Shown here piece by piece: positions 1 through 8,370 of a stretch of 64,000 bases of DNA. The DNA is from JAYVFR01 sp043772945 (GTDB taxonomy: Bacteria; Patescibacteriota; JACMRA01): contig JAYVFR010000007.1 of assembly GCA_043772945.1 (NCBI GenBank), positions 34,945 to 98,944 on the forward strand, written 5' to 3'. The notes beneath the pieces are model-generated. The model was not told the origin of the DNA. It saw nothing but the letters and a program-made list of their open reading frames with translations, and searched no databases. Position numbers and translations under genes: made by a program. The first letter of the stretch is position 1. Each line of letters starts with the position of its first letter.

Positions 1-46
1 AAAGTTTAGTTAGCAAAAAAATAATTTGGGAAGTAATTATATTAGA

Positions 47-1003
47 ATGACCACAACAACAAATAAAACAGAAAAAACAACTTTAATAATTGACTCTTCG
101 TATTTAATCTTTCGGTCATTTTTTGCTTTTCCTAATTTAACTTTTAATGAACGTCCTCTTGGAGCATTTTATGGTTATGTTAAAACTATTTTAAAGTTAA
201 TTAATCAGTATAATCCTGAGCATTTATTCATCACAGGAGATTTGCCAGAACCAACCTGGCGACACAAAATTTTAGAGAGCTATAAAGCGGGGCGACCTGA
301 GCTTGACCCTAATTTAATTCTACAATTTCCAATGATTAGTGAATGGGCAAAGCAAATTTCTTCTCAATATCTAGTATCTAGCGGTTATGAAGCCGATGAT
401 ATTATTTACAATCTTGCTGAGCATTATAGCAATGAAAATCAATTAAATAAAATTATAATTTTTTCATCTGACAAAGATCTATATCAAATTCTCACTAAAG
501 AAAATGTTTATTTCGTGCGAGGTGACAATCTTTATGGAGCTAAAGAATTCAGAAATGAGTTCAACTTAGAACCCTCTCAGTGGGTAGATTACAAAGCCAT
601 TATTGGAGATAAGTCAGATAATCTTAAAGGAGTTACGGGAATAGGCCCTAAGGGAGCTAGCGAATTACTTCAAAAAAGCCAAAATATTTTAAATCTTTTA
701 GCTCATTTGGACGATACCTTAGAAGACAGGGAAATAAAAGAATTTTTAGACACTAAGCCCCGTCTAATGGCTAAAATTAAGCAAGAGGCTGATAGTATGA
801 TTCAGACTTTTATGTTAGCAAAACTACAAATTGTTCCAAATCTAGCTATCAAACCAACTGATTTTAATTTATTAAATGGTCTAGAAACAATCAGAAACCT
901 TGGTTTTAACAGCATAGTTAGAGAATTAACAGGAGAAAATATTAAAAAAGCTGAGAAAGTAATGAAGCCTAAATTAGAAGATTACAGTAATAGTCTGTTT
1001 TAA
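47..1003 (+). CDS. 5'-3' exonuclease (PolI N-terminal / FEN-like), stand-alone
   Basis: Stand-alone 5'-3' exonuclease of the type fused to DNA polymerase I in most bacteria; it would remove RNA primers or flaps in Okazaki fragment maturation and repair. Visible family signatures are IIDSSYLIFRSFFA near the N-terminus, the acidic cluster GYEADDIIY, SSDKDLYQIL, and the helix-hairpin-helix region IIGDKSDNLKGVTGIGPKGA. About 318 aa, normal for the isolated domain; no polymerase domain follows. A TTG 21 bases upstream is in frame, but the ATG at 47 gives a better N-terminus, starting with a Thr-rich stretch before the first beta strand. Stop is TAA; a small ORF of unknown function follows. Confidence 0.9.
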   Translation: MTTTTNKTEKTTLIIDSSYLIFRSFFAFPNLTFNERPLGAFYGYVKTILKLINQYNPEHLFITGDLPEPTWRHKILESYKAGRPELDPNLILQFPMISEWAKQISSQYLVSSGYEADDIIYNLAEHYSNENQLNKIIIFSSDKDLYQILTKENVYFVRGDNLYGAKEFRNEFNLEPSQWVDYKAIIGDKSDNLKGVTGIGPKGASELLQKSQNILNLLAHLDDTLEDREIKEFLDTKPRLMAKIKQEADSMIQTFMLAKLQIVPNLAIKPTDFNLLNGLETIRNLGFNSIVRELTGENIKKAEKVMKPKLEDYSNSLF

Positions 1004-1080
1004 CAACTCTTTGACAGTCCTTTAAAACTGTGATTGGTGTTTATATAGTAAGTATAAAGCTATTTGGAGCGAAAATTCTC

Positions 1081-1305
1081 ATGAATGCAAGTAGAATGTC
1101 TCTGAACGATCTCTGTCAACTTGAAAACAGAGGCTTAGGGGGAATTGAAGATGTGGACTTATCTAACTTAATATTAAAATGTAAAATATTACTATCAGGT
1201 ACAAGCGGAAAACTTACTAATGGAGAAAAAAAAACATTAAATCAAGTAATTAAGAGCTGCGAAGCTCAACTTGAAGTGTTAAAACAAAAAAGATTAGAGA
1301 GATAA
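1081..1305 (+). CDS. Hypothetical small protein (74 aa)
   Basis: Not recognised. The frame is open from a GTG at 1030, but the ATG at 1081 has GGAG about 11 bases upstream. The product is a short, Leu- and Lys-rich, predicted helical protein without Cys pairs or membrane segments. A near-perfect intrinsic terminator follows at 1338-1364, so this is a small transcription unit of its own. A TTGACA lies at about 1010. It resembles the 1463 and 26548 genes in layout (small ORF, purine-rich site before ATG, terminator ending GGTGGTTTTTT), but I see no protein similarity between them. Confidence 0.6.
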   Translation: MNASRMSLNDLCQLENRGLGGIEDVDLSNLILKCKILLSGTSGKLTNGEKKTLNQVIKSCEAQLEVLKQKRLER

Positions 1306-1337
1306 ACACTAAAAATACTTTCTAACTAGATCTACAC

Positions 1338-1364
1338 ACCATCTTTAAATAAGGTGGTTTTTTT
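1338..1364 (+). terminator. Intrinsic terminator after the 74-aa ORF
   Basis: Eight-base-pair stem (ACCATCTT / AAGGTGGT, one G-T pair) around a TAAAT loop, followed by six Ts. Confidence 0.85.
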
Positions 1365-1462
1365 AACAGTTTCTTTAACACAAGTTGACAATTTCATTAG
1401 ATTTGAAGCTATGTTTTTGGTGGTTACAGTTCTTTTTCTAAAATAAAATTCAGGTGGAAATC

Positions 1463-1936
1463 ATGATTCAAGTTTTAAAGTTTAGCGTAATAACTCCAGA
1501 ATTAAAAACTAAATTAGAAAGTTTAGGAATTATTTTTTTAAAACCTAAAGACGAAAAATTCTACATCGTAGATATTCCAGCAGGATTAACAGCAACTGAG
1601 ATCTTTAAACATAAAATCGAAGTAGTTAAAACCATAGAAGGTAAGCAAGTAATAATAATATCACAAGTAACCGTAATTTCTCCTCATGTTCTACTTGATA
1701 CCTCAACGAATTCTGCTGAAGCTTACATGATCAGATTTCTCACCCCAAACTTACTTAAATCTGGAGAAGCTGTTTTTTCAAACTTAGAAGGTTTCCGGGC
1801 TAAAACAGTTCTAAAAGATACCTTGTACGTTACTTTTAAATCAGAAGAGATGTATCCAGAGTTTATTCGAGTCGCAAAAAATCTTGAAGGGGTGTATAGA
1901 ATCCAAAATCGAGTCACTCCTCAAGCTTTAAAGTAA
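1463..1936 (+). CDS. Hypothetical protein (157 aa)
   Basis: Not recognised. Alternating beta/alpha pattern, no signal peptide, no cysteines. The start is decided by an unusually clear ribosome binding site, AGGTGG ending 6 bases before the ATG at 1463; the in-frame GTG at 1454 is part of that site. TTGACA at about 1383 could be the -35. It is closed by a strong terminator at 1983-2008. The separate promoter, real Shine-Dalgarno and terminator suggest good expression, in contrast to most genes here. Confidence 0.75.
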   Translation: MIQVLKFSVITPELKTKLESLGIIFLKPKDEKFYIVDIPAGLTATEIFKHKIEVVKTIEGKQVIIISQVTVISPHVLLDTSTNSAEAYMIRFLTPNLLKSGEAVFSNLEGFRAKTVLKDTLYVTFKSEEMYPEFIRVAKNLEGVYRIQNRVTPQALK

Positions 1937-1982
1937 AAGTTAGTTAAATCAACAAACTAATTAATTTTTAGAAAAACCTCAT

Positions 1983-2008
1983 ACCACCCCTTGAAAGGTG
2001 GTTTTTTT
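1983..2008 (+). terminator. Intrinsic terminator after the 157-aa ORF
   Basis: Six-base-pair stem ACCACC / GGTGGT with an 8-base loop, followed by seven Ts. Confidence 0.85.
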
Positions 2009-2041
2009 GACCAAAAATTGTAACTAGATTGTAGTTGGAAT

Positions 2042-3358
2042 ATGATTTTACCTACTGATTTTATTAATAATATCAAACGAGATTACAAACCGCTTGATGC
2101 CGAAAAAATTTTAGAATCTTATCAAAGTATAGAAAACAAATCTGACCAATCTAGTAAATACCCTATTAGACATAGTATTAGATTAAACCAAAAAAAAGTT
2201 TCTAAACTGGATAATGAGCAAAAAAGTCTTCTTGATGATTTATTGATTGATTCAGAGAGCATTCCTTGGTCAAAAAACGGTCATTATTTAAAAGAGCGGC
2301 CAGATTATTCAACAGAGCCACTTTATAAACTAGGAGTTTATTATCCTCAGGAAAGTAGTTCGATGATTTTAGAATGGTTTTTTAGAGAATTGCAAAAAAA
2401 TTTACTATTTAAAAAAGAATTAAAAATTTTAGATTTATGTTCAGCCCCTGGAGGCAAAAGCTTAATCCTAGCCGACTTACTGGAGTTAGAGAGTGGCGAT
2501 TGCTTGATTAGTAATGAAATTAATCCACACCGAAACAAAAATCTTCGTGAAGTTGTTAGTAACTGGGAAACGAATAACATTATTATAACTAAAAACAAAC
2601 CAACAAGCTTTGAAAAAATGAATGAGTTTTTTGATTATGTGATAATAGATGCCCCTTGCTCGGGGGAAGGAATGTTTCGCAAAAACCCAGAAACAATTGC
2701 AGAGTGGTCACTTAAAAATGTTGAGATTAATGCTCGTCGTCAACGAGAGATTTTGCACTCAGCAGCTTGCACGCTCTCAGTAAGTGGAATCTTGGTTTAT
2801 AGTACTTGCACACTCAATAAGCAAGAAAATGAGGAAATTGTAGAATGGCTAGAATCAAATTACGATATGGAAGTAATAGAGTTTAAAAACCTTCCAAACG
2901 ACCAAACTCATCAAATTATTGAGACTAAAAAAGGCTGTTACCATTTAATTAATCCATTTGTTCAAGGTGAAGGTTTGTTTGTAGTAATAATGCAAAAAAA
3001 AAGCTCTCTTAAAATTGATCACAAAAAAAGACAAGAAGAAAACCAAATTTGGGCTAAGCTTAAAGGGCGTAAATTAAATAACAATCCTAAATCAACTTCC
3101 TGGCAAAAAGAAGCTCCAATAATACACTATGAAAACAACCAGCAAATAATTCATGCCTGGCAAGCAGAATATCCCAATTTAGAATGGTCAGTGTATAATT
3201 TAGCTAGACTTGATGAAATAGACTATATTTTAATTCCTAAAACTCTAAAAAGCCTGTATGAAATTATTAATGACAACCTCTCAATTACTAGAAGTCCCGT
3301 AGAACTTGGAACGCTTTATAGGAGAGACATTAAGACGCTAAAGAAGTTCCTTGCTTAA
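2042..3358 (+). CDS. rsmF: rRNA m5C methyltransferase, RsmF/RsmB (NOL1/NOP2/Sun) family
   Basis: SAM-dependent cytosine-C5 RNA methyltransferase, predicted to act on 16S rRNA. Motif I (LDLCSAPGGKS), motif IV with the Pro-Cys dipeptide (IDAPCSGEGMF) and the catalytic-cysteine motif VI (YSTCTLNKQENE) are all visible in order. The C-terminal 130 residues resemble the RNA-binding extension of RsmF rather than RsmB, and there is no NusB-like N-terminus. 438 aa is close to RsmF length. Starts at an ATG without a Shine-Dalgarno, 34 bases after the preceding T-tract. Exact target (C1407-type or other) is inference. Confidence 0.9.
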   Translation: MILPTDFINNIKRDYKPLDAEKILESYQSIENKSDQSSKYPIRHSIRLNQKKVSKLDNEQKSLLDDLLIDSESIPWSKNGHYLKERPDYSTEPLYKLGVYYPQESSSMILEWFFRELQKNLLFKKELKILDLCSAPGGKSLILADLLELESGDCLISNEINPHRNKNLREVVSNWETNNIIITKNKPTSFEKMNEFFDYVIIDAPCSGEGMFRKNPETIAEWSLKNVEINARRQREILHSAACTLSVSGILVYSTCTLNKQENEEIVEWLESNYDMEVIEFKNLPNDQTHQIIETKKGCYHLINPFVQGEGLFVVIMQKKSSLKIDHKKRQEENQIWAKLKGRKLNNNPKSTSWQKEAPIIHYENNQQIIHAWQAEYPNLEWSVYNLARLDEIDYILIPKTLKSLYEIINDNLSITRSPVELGTLYRRDIKTLKKFLA

Positions 3359-3416
3359 AAATAGAAAGCTTGAATAACTAAAAAAGTTCTCCTTTATTAA
3401 AAACAGGAAAAGTTCG

Positions 3417-3857
3417 ATGAAACCCAAAAGTTGGTTCAGTAAAATTCTATTTCGTGCAAAATCGTGGAGAGCTACTCGGCTTTGGCAGAAAGTTAAAACT
3501 AGAATCAGTAAGCTAAACCTTGCGGAACTTGGTCACATTGCTCTAAACAATAATCTTTCAATCATAGCCTCACCAAATGAAATTCAGAGACTCCAAAACT
3601 GGACTTTTGTGAATGGGACCACTGATTATCAAGATTTAATAACGATTGCCAAAGTTTCGTATTACCCAAAAAAAATTGAAACCAACTTGAAAAGTTTCAG
3701 CAGGCAACAACTTCAAGCTTTTGAGAAAAACTATATTGACGAGCAATTATTTAGTCAGAATGAAAAAGTATTTCTCTTGCTGCATACTAACATCTATAAC
3801 AAATTAAAGATAGAAGCACAAAATCTGTTGACTGAAAAATATCCGCTTTCTAGTTAA
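3417..3857 (+). CDS. Hypothetical basic protein (146 aa)
   Basis: Not recognised. The N-terminal 35 residues are strongly basic and Trp-rich (KSWFSKILFRAKSWRATRLW), suggesting nucleic-acid or membrane-surface contact; the rest is predicted mainly helical. ATG start 58 bases after rsmF, possibly co-transcribed, and followed by a terminator. Confidence 0.7.
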   Translation: MKPKSWFSKILFRAKSWRATRLWQKVKTRISKLNLAELGHIALNNNLSIIASPNEIQRLQNWTFVNGTTDYQDLITIAKVSYYPKKIETNLKSFSRQQLQAFEKNYIDEQLFSQNEKVFLLLHTNIYNKLKIEAQNLLTEKYPLSS

Positions 3858-3889
3858 TTCATTTATTTTCTTTTGTCTCAACTTCCACG

Positions 3890-3923
3890 CCTTTCCTTAT
3901 TTTTTATGGGGAAGGTTCTTTTT
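3890..3923 (+). terminator. Intrinsic terminator upstream of the groES region
   Basis: CCTTTCC / GGGAAGG stem (one G-T pair) around an AT-rich loop, followed by TTCTTTTTC. It ends the 146-aa ORF; a TTGACA follows immediately. Confidence 0.7.
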
Positions 3924-3958
3924 CTTGACAAAAATTGTGGTAGTATGTTGTTTATTTT

Positions 3959-4018
3959 CTAGCACTACCCCAAAGACTTTGCTAGTTTTTCTACAAAAAA
4001 ACTTTAAAATATTATAAA
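3959..4018 (+). promoter_or_regulatory. CIRCE-like inverted repeat and groES promoter
   Basis: CTAGCACTA at 3959-3967, a 9-base spacer and CTTTGCTAG at 3977-3985 reproduce the 9-9-9 geometry of CIRCE, the HrcA operator (consensus TTAGCACTC-N9-GAGTGCTAA). The left arm matches 7/9 and the right arm 5/9; the arms pair perfectly only over CTAGCA/TGCTAG. Downstream, TCTACA (3990-3995), a 17-base spacer and TATAAA (4013-4018) make a plausible promoter with a leader of about 17 bases before groES. HrcA control is inference; hrcA is not in the window. Confidence 0.45.
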
Positions 4019-4041
4019 ATACTCCCATTAACACAACACTT

Positions 4042-4338
4042 ATGCAAATTAAACCCATAGGAAATCGTGCTGTAGTTCGCCTCCTAAAAACTCAAACTAA
4101 TAAATCAGGAATAATTATTGCTAGTGAACCAAAAAACGAACAACAAATTGCTGAGGTTTTAGCACTTGGACCTGGTTATGAAACCGAAAACGAAGGAAAC
4201 ATTACTAAAATTGGAGTTAAGGTAGGAGACAAAGTTCTAATCTCTAAATATGGAGGAGATGAAATCGTAGATGATTTAGACTCAGAAATTACCTATAAAA
4301 TAATTGGTACTAAAGATATTTTAGCAACACTTAACTAA
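4042..4338 (+). CDS. groES: Co-chaperonin GroES
   Basis: 10-kDa lid of the GroEL chaperonin. The 98-aa protein begins with the family-typical IKPIGNRAVVRLL, carries the mobile-loop region (KTQTNKSGIIIASEPKNEQQ) and ends with the usual strand pattern DKVLISKYGGDEI ... DILATLN. Length is normal. ATG start without Shine-Dalgarno. First gene of a groES-ORF-groEL operon, with a 29-base gap to the next ORF. Confidence 0.97.
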   Translation: MQIKPIGNRAVVRLLKTQTNKSGIIIASEPKNEQQIAEVLALGPGYETENEGNITKIGVKVGDKVLISKYGGDEIVDDLDSEITYKIIGTKDILATLN

Positions 4339-4367
4339 CTAATAATTAAAAATTAATTAATCTTTAT

Positions 4368-4598
4368 ATGGATAGAGTCAATTTAAAACCAAATTCGAGA
4401 GACTTATTACAAACAAATTTTCGTTTGAAAATGGAAAGAGCAGGTTTAACTGAAAATCAAGACTGGAATTTTATAAACCCTTCCGTTTACAGTGCTATTT
4501 GTATCTTTTTAAAGAATCCTAAAAATTCCAAATTAATACCACTTCGAATAGAGCAAATACCTGTTCATGTAAACCCAGCATACACACAAATGTATTAA
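4368..4598 (+). CDS. Hypothetical 76-aa protein between groES and groEL
   Basis: Not recognised. Its position is conserved-looking: 29 bases after groES and 18 bases before groEL, same strand, with no promoter or terminator in either gap, so it is almost certainly co-transcribed. The product starts with Asn/Arg/Lys-rich segments, contains the tract ENQDWNFINPSVYSAICIFL and ends in a short hydrophobic-aromatic tail. It has no GroES or GroEL similarity I can see. It might be a chaperonin accessory factor or simply an operon passenger. Confidence 0.75.
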   Translation: MDRVNLKPNSRDLLQTNFRLKMERAGLTENQDWNFINPSVYSAICIFLKNPKNSKLIPLRIEQIPVHVNPAYTQMY

Positions 4599-4616
4599 AA
4601 AAAACAAATCAAAATT

Positions 4617-6260
4617 ATGTCTAAAAAAATTATAAAATTCGGGACAGAGGCCCGCAAAGCAATTCAAAAAGGAGTAAACGTAGTAGTAGAGGCCGTTACA
4701 ACAAGCTACGGACCCGCAGGGAGAACTAGCGTAATCGGGCAGAGCTACGGCTCACCTACTATTGCAGACGATGGAGTAACTATTGCTAAGGCTATTGAAT
4801 TAGAAGGCATTGAGCAAACAGGAGTTGCTCTAATTCAGCAAGCAGCGTCTAAAACTAATGATAATGCAGGAGACGGAACCACTACTACTACAATTCTGGC
4901 AGGGGCTTTAATTAACGAGGGTCTAAAAGTGGTTGAAGCAGGAAGTGATCCTGTTAAATTACGAGCTGGAATCAAAAAAGCAGTAGAATATTCATTGGTT
5001 AAATTAAACGAGATGACAGTTCCTGTTAAAACTAAAGAAGATAAAGTAAATGTTGCTACAATTTCATCTAGAAGTAATGTTATTGGCCAAATGGTAGCTG
5101 AGATTCTCGAGGAAGTGGGAAATGATGGAGTTGTAACGGTTGAAAGTGGAGATTCTAATGAAATTACAAAGAAAGTTACTCAGGGAATGCAATTTGATAA
5201 AGGTTATAAGTCTCCTTATTTCGTTACTGATACAACTAAAATGGAAGCTATTGTCGAGAAGCCTTTTATTCTCGTGACCGACTGCAAAGTTACAACAATT
5301 CAAGATGTCTTGCCTTTAATGGAAGAAATGGTACAAAGTGGCAAAAAAGACTTAGTAATTATTGCAGAGGACATTGAAGGAGATGCTCTTGCTACTTTCG
5401 TTCTAAATAAGATTCGTGGAGTGTTTAATGTCTACGCTGTACAAGCTCCAGCCTTTGGGGATCGTCGTAAAGCCGTTTTGGAGGACATTGCTACTTTAAT
5501 TGGAGCGACATTTGTCTCTAGTGATTTAGGAATGAATCTTAAAACTACCAAAATGGGCGATTTAGGTTCTAGCGACCGCGTGATTATTACTAAAGATGAT
5601 ACTACAATTGTAGGCGGAAGTGGTGATAAAAATTTATTAGATTCACGAATTGCCTTGATGCGTGCAAGTCTTGTGGAGATAAAGTCAGACTATGACAAGG
5701 AAAAAGTCCAAGAGAGAATTGCAAAACTTGTTGGAGGAGTAGGCGTGCTCAAAGTCGGAGCTGCAACGGAAGTTGAAATGAAAGAACTTAAATATGTTGT
5801 AGAAGACGCTGTAAACGCTACCAAAGCAGCTATTAGTGAAGGAGTTGTTGCAGGAGGAGCTTCAACGCTGGTTCGTCTAAGTAAAGCCCTCGAAAACTTA
5901 GAGGGAGAAAATGATGAGGAAAATATCGGAATTAATATCGTTAAAAAAGCTTTTCTCGCACCATTTAGAGCAATAGCTAAAAATTCTGGGATTTATGATA
6001 TCGCTCTAATTCAAGCTAAAATTGAAAATTCACCTAACGCTGGTTATAATTTCAAACTATTAGTAGAGGTCGAAGATATGTTTAAAGCTGGAATCATCGA
6101 CCCAAAGCTTGTTTTACGTGAGGCTATTACTAATGCTGGCTCAATTGCAGGTTCAATTATTACAACTGAAGTTGTAGTTGTAGATGCACCAAAAGAAGAA
6201 TCTTCTCCTAACATACAAGGTGGAATGGGAGGTATGGGTGGAATGGGAATGGATTACTAA
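4617..6260 (+). CDS. groEL: Chaperonin GroEL
   Basis: 60-kDa ATP-dependent chaperonin forming the double-ring folding chamber. Clear family marks are SYGPAGRTSVI near the start, the ATP site NAGDGTTTTTILA at about residues 83-95, VVAGGASTLVRL, and the flexible Gly-Met tail GGMGGMGGMGMDY. 547 aa is the normal length. One acidic run replaces the usual helix around LEGENDEENIG. It is terminated by a hairpin that lies inside the end of the convergent gene. Confidence 0.98.
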   Translation: MSKKIIKFGTEARKAIQKGVNVVVEAVTTSYGPAGRTSVIGQSYGSPTIADDGVTIAKAIELEGIEQTGVALIQQAASKTNDNAGDGTTTTTILAGALINEGLKVVEAGSDPVKLRAGIKKAVEYSLVKLNEMTVPVKTKEDKVNVATISSRSNVIGQMVAEILEEVGNDGVVTVESGDSNEITKKVTQGMQFDKGYKSPYFVTDTTKMEAIVEKPFILVTDCKVTTIQDVLPLMEEMVQSGKKDLVIIAEDIEGDALATFVLNKIRGVFNVYAVQAPAFGDRRKAVLEDIATLIGATFVSSDLGMNLKTTKMGDLGSSDRVIITKDDTTIVGGSGDKNLLDSRIALMRASLVEIKSDYDKEKVQERIAKLVGGVGVLKVGAATEVEMKELKYVVEDAVNATKAAISEGVVAGGASTLVRLSKALENLEGENDEENIGINIVKKAFLAPFRAIAKNSGIYDIALIQAKIENSPNAGYNFKLLVEVEDMFKAGIIDPKLVLREAITNAGSIAGSIITTEVVVVDAPKEESSPNIQGGMGGMGGMGMDY

Positions 6261-7019
6261 TCATATTTCATTAAATATCTTTTGCAAAAAAAGAAAGCTT
6301 ACAGAATAATTTCCGTAGGCTTTTTTGGTATAGAAATGTTTAAAAAAATTAACTATAATTTCTTTATAGAGCTTTCCTGATTTCATTTCTTTCCAGCTTT
6401 GTTCGTAAAAACCTAGCATTTGAGGTAATAAACAGAATCCTATCGACTCTAAATATATCGAATAGTTTGAGGCGTCCGAACTAAAAATATCATTATCAAA
6501 CTTAAAACATTTCGGAAATTTAATCAAAGGTAAATCCCTCATAGAAATTTCAAATTCATGTCTGGGATTTTCAAAGACTCTTCTGCCGTATAGTTCTAAT
6601 AATTGATTAGAGATCTGCAAAATTTGACCGGCAGTTTTATTAGAAATTAAGCGACAAAAAATCTGTTGAAAAGCAAGTAGTAAAGCAGTTACACTTTGTT
6701 GAACTTTTTCATTAGAATTAGAAATACCCCTTTGGTATATTGGAGGAAAAACTCTATACATGAGAGAAGCAACTAGAATTTCTTGAAGATTAGTCAAGCT
6801 CGAAGAATTATTTTTAGCATCGCGAAAATTCACTAATTGCAAAAGAAATAAATGAGTTAATTCATGAAAAAAATAACCACTAAAAAGTTCCCACTCGTGA
6901 ACTTGTCCAGGATTCACCCTAGCAAATAAACCATTCGGCACACCATCATGTCGCTTAATTCTTCGGCATTCTGTGTAGAAATGCATATGAGGACCAGAAT
7001 ACATTACTTCTAATTTCAT
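6261..7019 (-). CDS. Hypothetical protein with HExxH zinc-site motif
   Basis: 252 aa, not assigned to a known family. FFHELTHLFLL at residues 51-61 contains HELTH (H52, E53, H56), the zincin-type metal site, inside a hydrophobic helix as in metallopeptidases; a third ligand is not obvious. No signal peptide. Ends with TGA, rare in this window, immediately beside the groEL stop (convergent, zero gap). Divergent from nothing: the next gene upstream (mltG) is on the same strand. Function as a peptidase is inference from one motif. Confidence 0.8.
   Translation of the reverse strand: MKLEVMYSGPHMHFYTECRRIKRHDGVPNGLFARVNPGQVHEWELFSGYFFHELTHLFLLQLVNFRDAKNNSSSLTNLQEILVASLMYRVFPPIYQRGISNSNEKVQQSVTALLLAFQQIFCRLISNKTAGQILQISNQLLELYGRRVFENPRHEFEISMRDLPLIKFPKCFKFDNDIFSSDASNYSIYLESIGFCLLPQMLGFYEQSWKEMKSGKLYKEIIVNFFKHFYTKKAYGNYSVSFLFLQKIFNEI
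6295..6326 (+). terminator. groEL terminator inside the 3' end of the convergent gene
   Basis: AAGCTTAC (6295-6302) pairs with GTAGGCTT (6315-6322) using one G-T pair, followed by six Ts. It overlaps codons near the C-terminus of the minus-strand HExxH protein, so the two transcripts share this DNA. Confidence 0.7.
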
Positions 7020-7126
7020 TTGAACTTTTCTCCTTGCTTTTTAAAAAGCATTCTGTAAATTTTAAACAATTACCAATAAAAATTCAACACATTTTTAAAT
7101 ATTTGTCTATAAAAGAAAAACAACTT

Positions 7127-8275
7127 TTAGAAACTGTTGCGAATTTTTACAAGCTCAATATTGACCTGATGATCAGTGTCTGTAACTCCAAAATAAGTTT
7201 TACCGTTTTTTTCGGCTACAAAATATAAAAACTCAGTTTGTTTATTTTTAATTGTTGCTTGAATTCCATCAAAGCTTGGAGAGCTGATTGGGCCTATTGG
7301 ATAACCTAAATTATTGTAAGTATTATAAAGATGATTAACTTGCGGATCGTCTAAATAAATACAATTGTTAATTGACATAGTTTGCTCACAAGTCTGCCCT
7401 CCATCCCAATATACAACAGTTGGATTTGAAGAAATTTTCATATTAGTAGCTACACGATTACGTAAAATACTAGCTACAGTCTCTCTCTCTACTGTTAATT
7501 CAGCTTGATTGCTATCATTTACACCTGTAACAGGTCTCCCAGTCTCTCTCTCTACTACCGAAGCTATTATTAAATTTTGATAAAAATTAATTTGTTTATC
7601 GGAGGGAATTTTAGTCCAGATTTTAGTCTGAAAATTATTTAGGAACTTTTCAAAAATCTCTTTAGGAGTAGAGTCTTTAAAAAAAGAGTAAGTATCAGGG
7701 TAGAGATAGCCTTCTAAGTAATACTTAGAACAAGTAGCCCTATCACCATAATTACAATCTAATGGTTTGTTCAAAAATGAGTATTTATTGGAATCAAAGT
7801 TTTTTGGGTTTTGAATATATAAACTTAGAGCTTCGGTTGATCCTAAATCATTTTTAACGAGTTTTTTAATTACTTGATCAGCCGTCAAACCCTCCTGAAA
7901 AGTTACACTAATAGAAGGTTTTTTATTTGCTTCTTGATTATCAAGAATTTTTTTGTTATTTAAGTCCGTTAACTCTTTTAAAATTTGATCGGCATTTGCT
8001 GGCACTGTAACTTTAAATTCACCAATTTGTAAATTATTAATTGGCTTAAATTGATAAAACCAAGTGAAAACTTCAGGGTTATCAATAACTTTTAAATTAG
8101 TTAATTTTTTGCCAACTACATATGCACTATCGCCAGTTTCAACCGTTAAGTTAATAGTCCCTTTAGGTGAGTTTTTTGGAATAGTATAATGACTGTTATA
8201 AAAGCCCAAACCTACGCCCGCTACACCGAGCAAAAAGAGAATAAAAAAGAGAATATAAATCTTTAACTTAGACAT
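7127..8275 (-). CDS. mltG: Endolytic peptidoglycan transglycosylase MltG (YceG)
   Basis: Inner-membrane lytic transglycosylase that cuts nascent glycan strands. An N-terminal membrane anchor (residues 5-27) precedes a LysM-like region (GDSAYVVGKKL), GYLYPDTYSF, and the catalytic segment ASVVERETG with Glu at about 242. The C-terminal NPTVVYW, NNLGYPIGPISSPS and LYFVA motifs complete the family pattern. 382 aa, normal. Oddity: the VERET motif occurs twice (242 and 263), encoded by near-identical DNA, which displaces the usual spacing. Divergent from the Coq4-like gene. Confidence 0.93.
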   Translation of the reverse strand: MSKLKIYILFFILFLLGVAGVGLGFYNSHYTIPKNSPKGTINLTVETGDSAYVVGKKLTNLKVIDNPEVFTWFYQFKPINNLQIGEFKVTVPANADQILKELTDLNNKKILDNQEANKKPSISVTFQEGLTADQVIKKLVKNDLGSTEALSLYIQNPKNFDSNKYSFLNKPLDCNYGDRATCSKYYLEGYLYPDTYSFFKDSTPKEIFEKFLNNFQTKIWTKIPSDKQINFYQNLIIASVVERETGRPVTGVNDSNQAELTVERETVASILRNRVATNMKISSNPTVVYWDGGQTCEQTMSINNCIYLDDPQVNHLYNTYNNLGYPIGPISSPSFDGIQATIKNKQTEFLYFVAEKNGKTYFGVTDTDHQVNIELVKIRNSF

Positions 8276-8316
8276 TAGAGTTAAAAAAGATTAATTTCCG
8301 TAAGGTTGTCAAAATG

Positions 8317-8345
8317 TTGTCAAAAGTTTTTTTTAATTTTATAAT
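8317..8345 (+). promoter_or_regulatory. Strong promoter for the Coq4-like gene
   Basis: TTGTCA (8317-8322), 17 bases, TATAAT (8340-8345). A second copy of GTTGTCAAAA lies just upstream (from 8306). Expected leader is about 19 bases to the ATG at 8371, with no Shine-Dalgarno. Confidence 0.7.
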
Positions 8346-8370
8346 CAAAACAAAAATATGACCAAAAATC

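Noticed and set aside
7034..7228. 64-aa plus-strand ORF
   Set aside because: Starts at TTG and runs over the 3' end of mltG; no coding signal.
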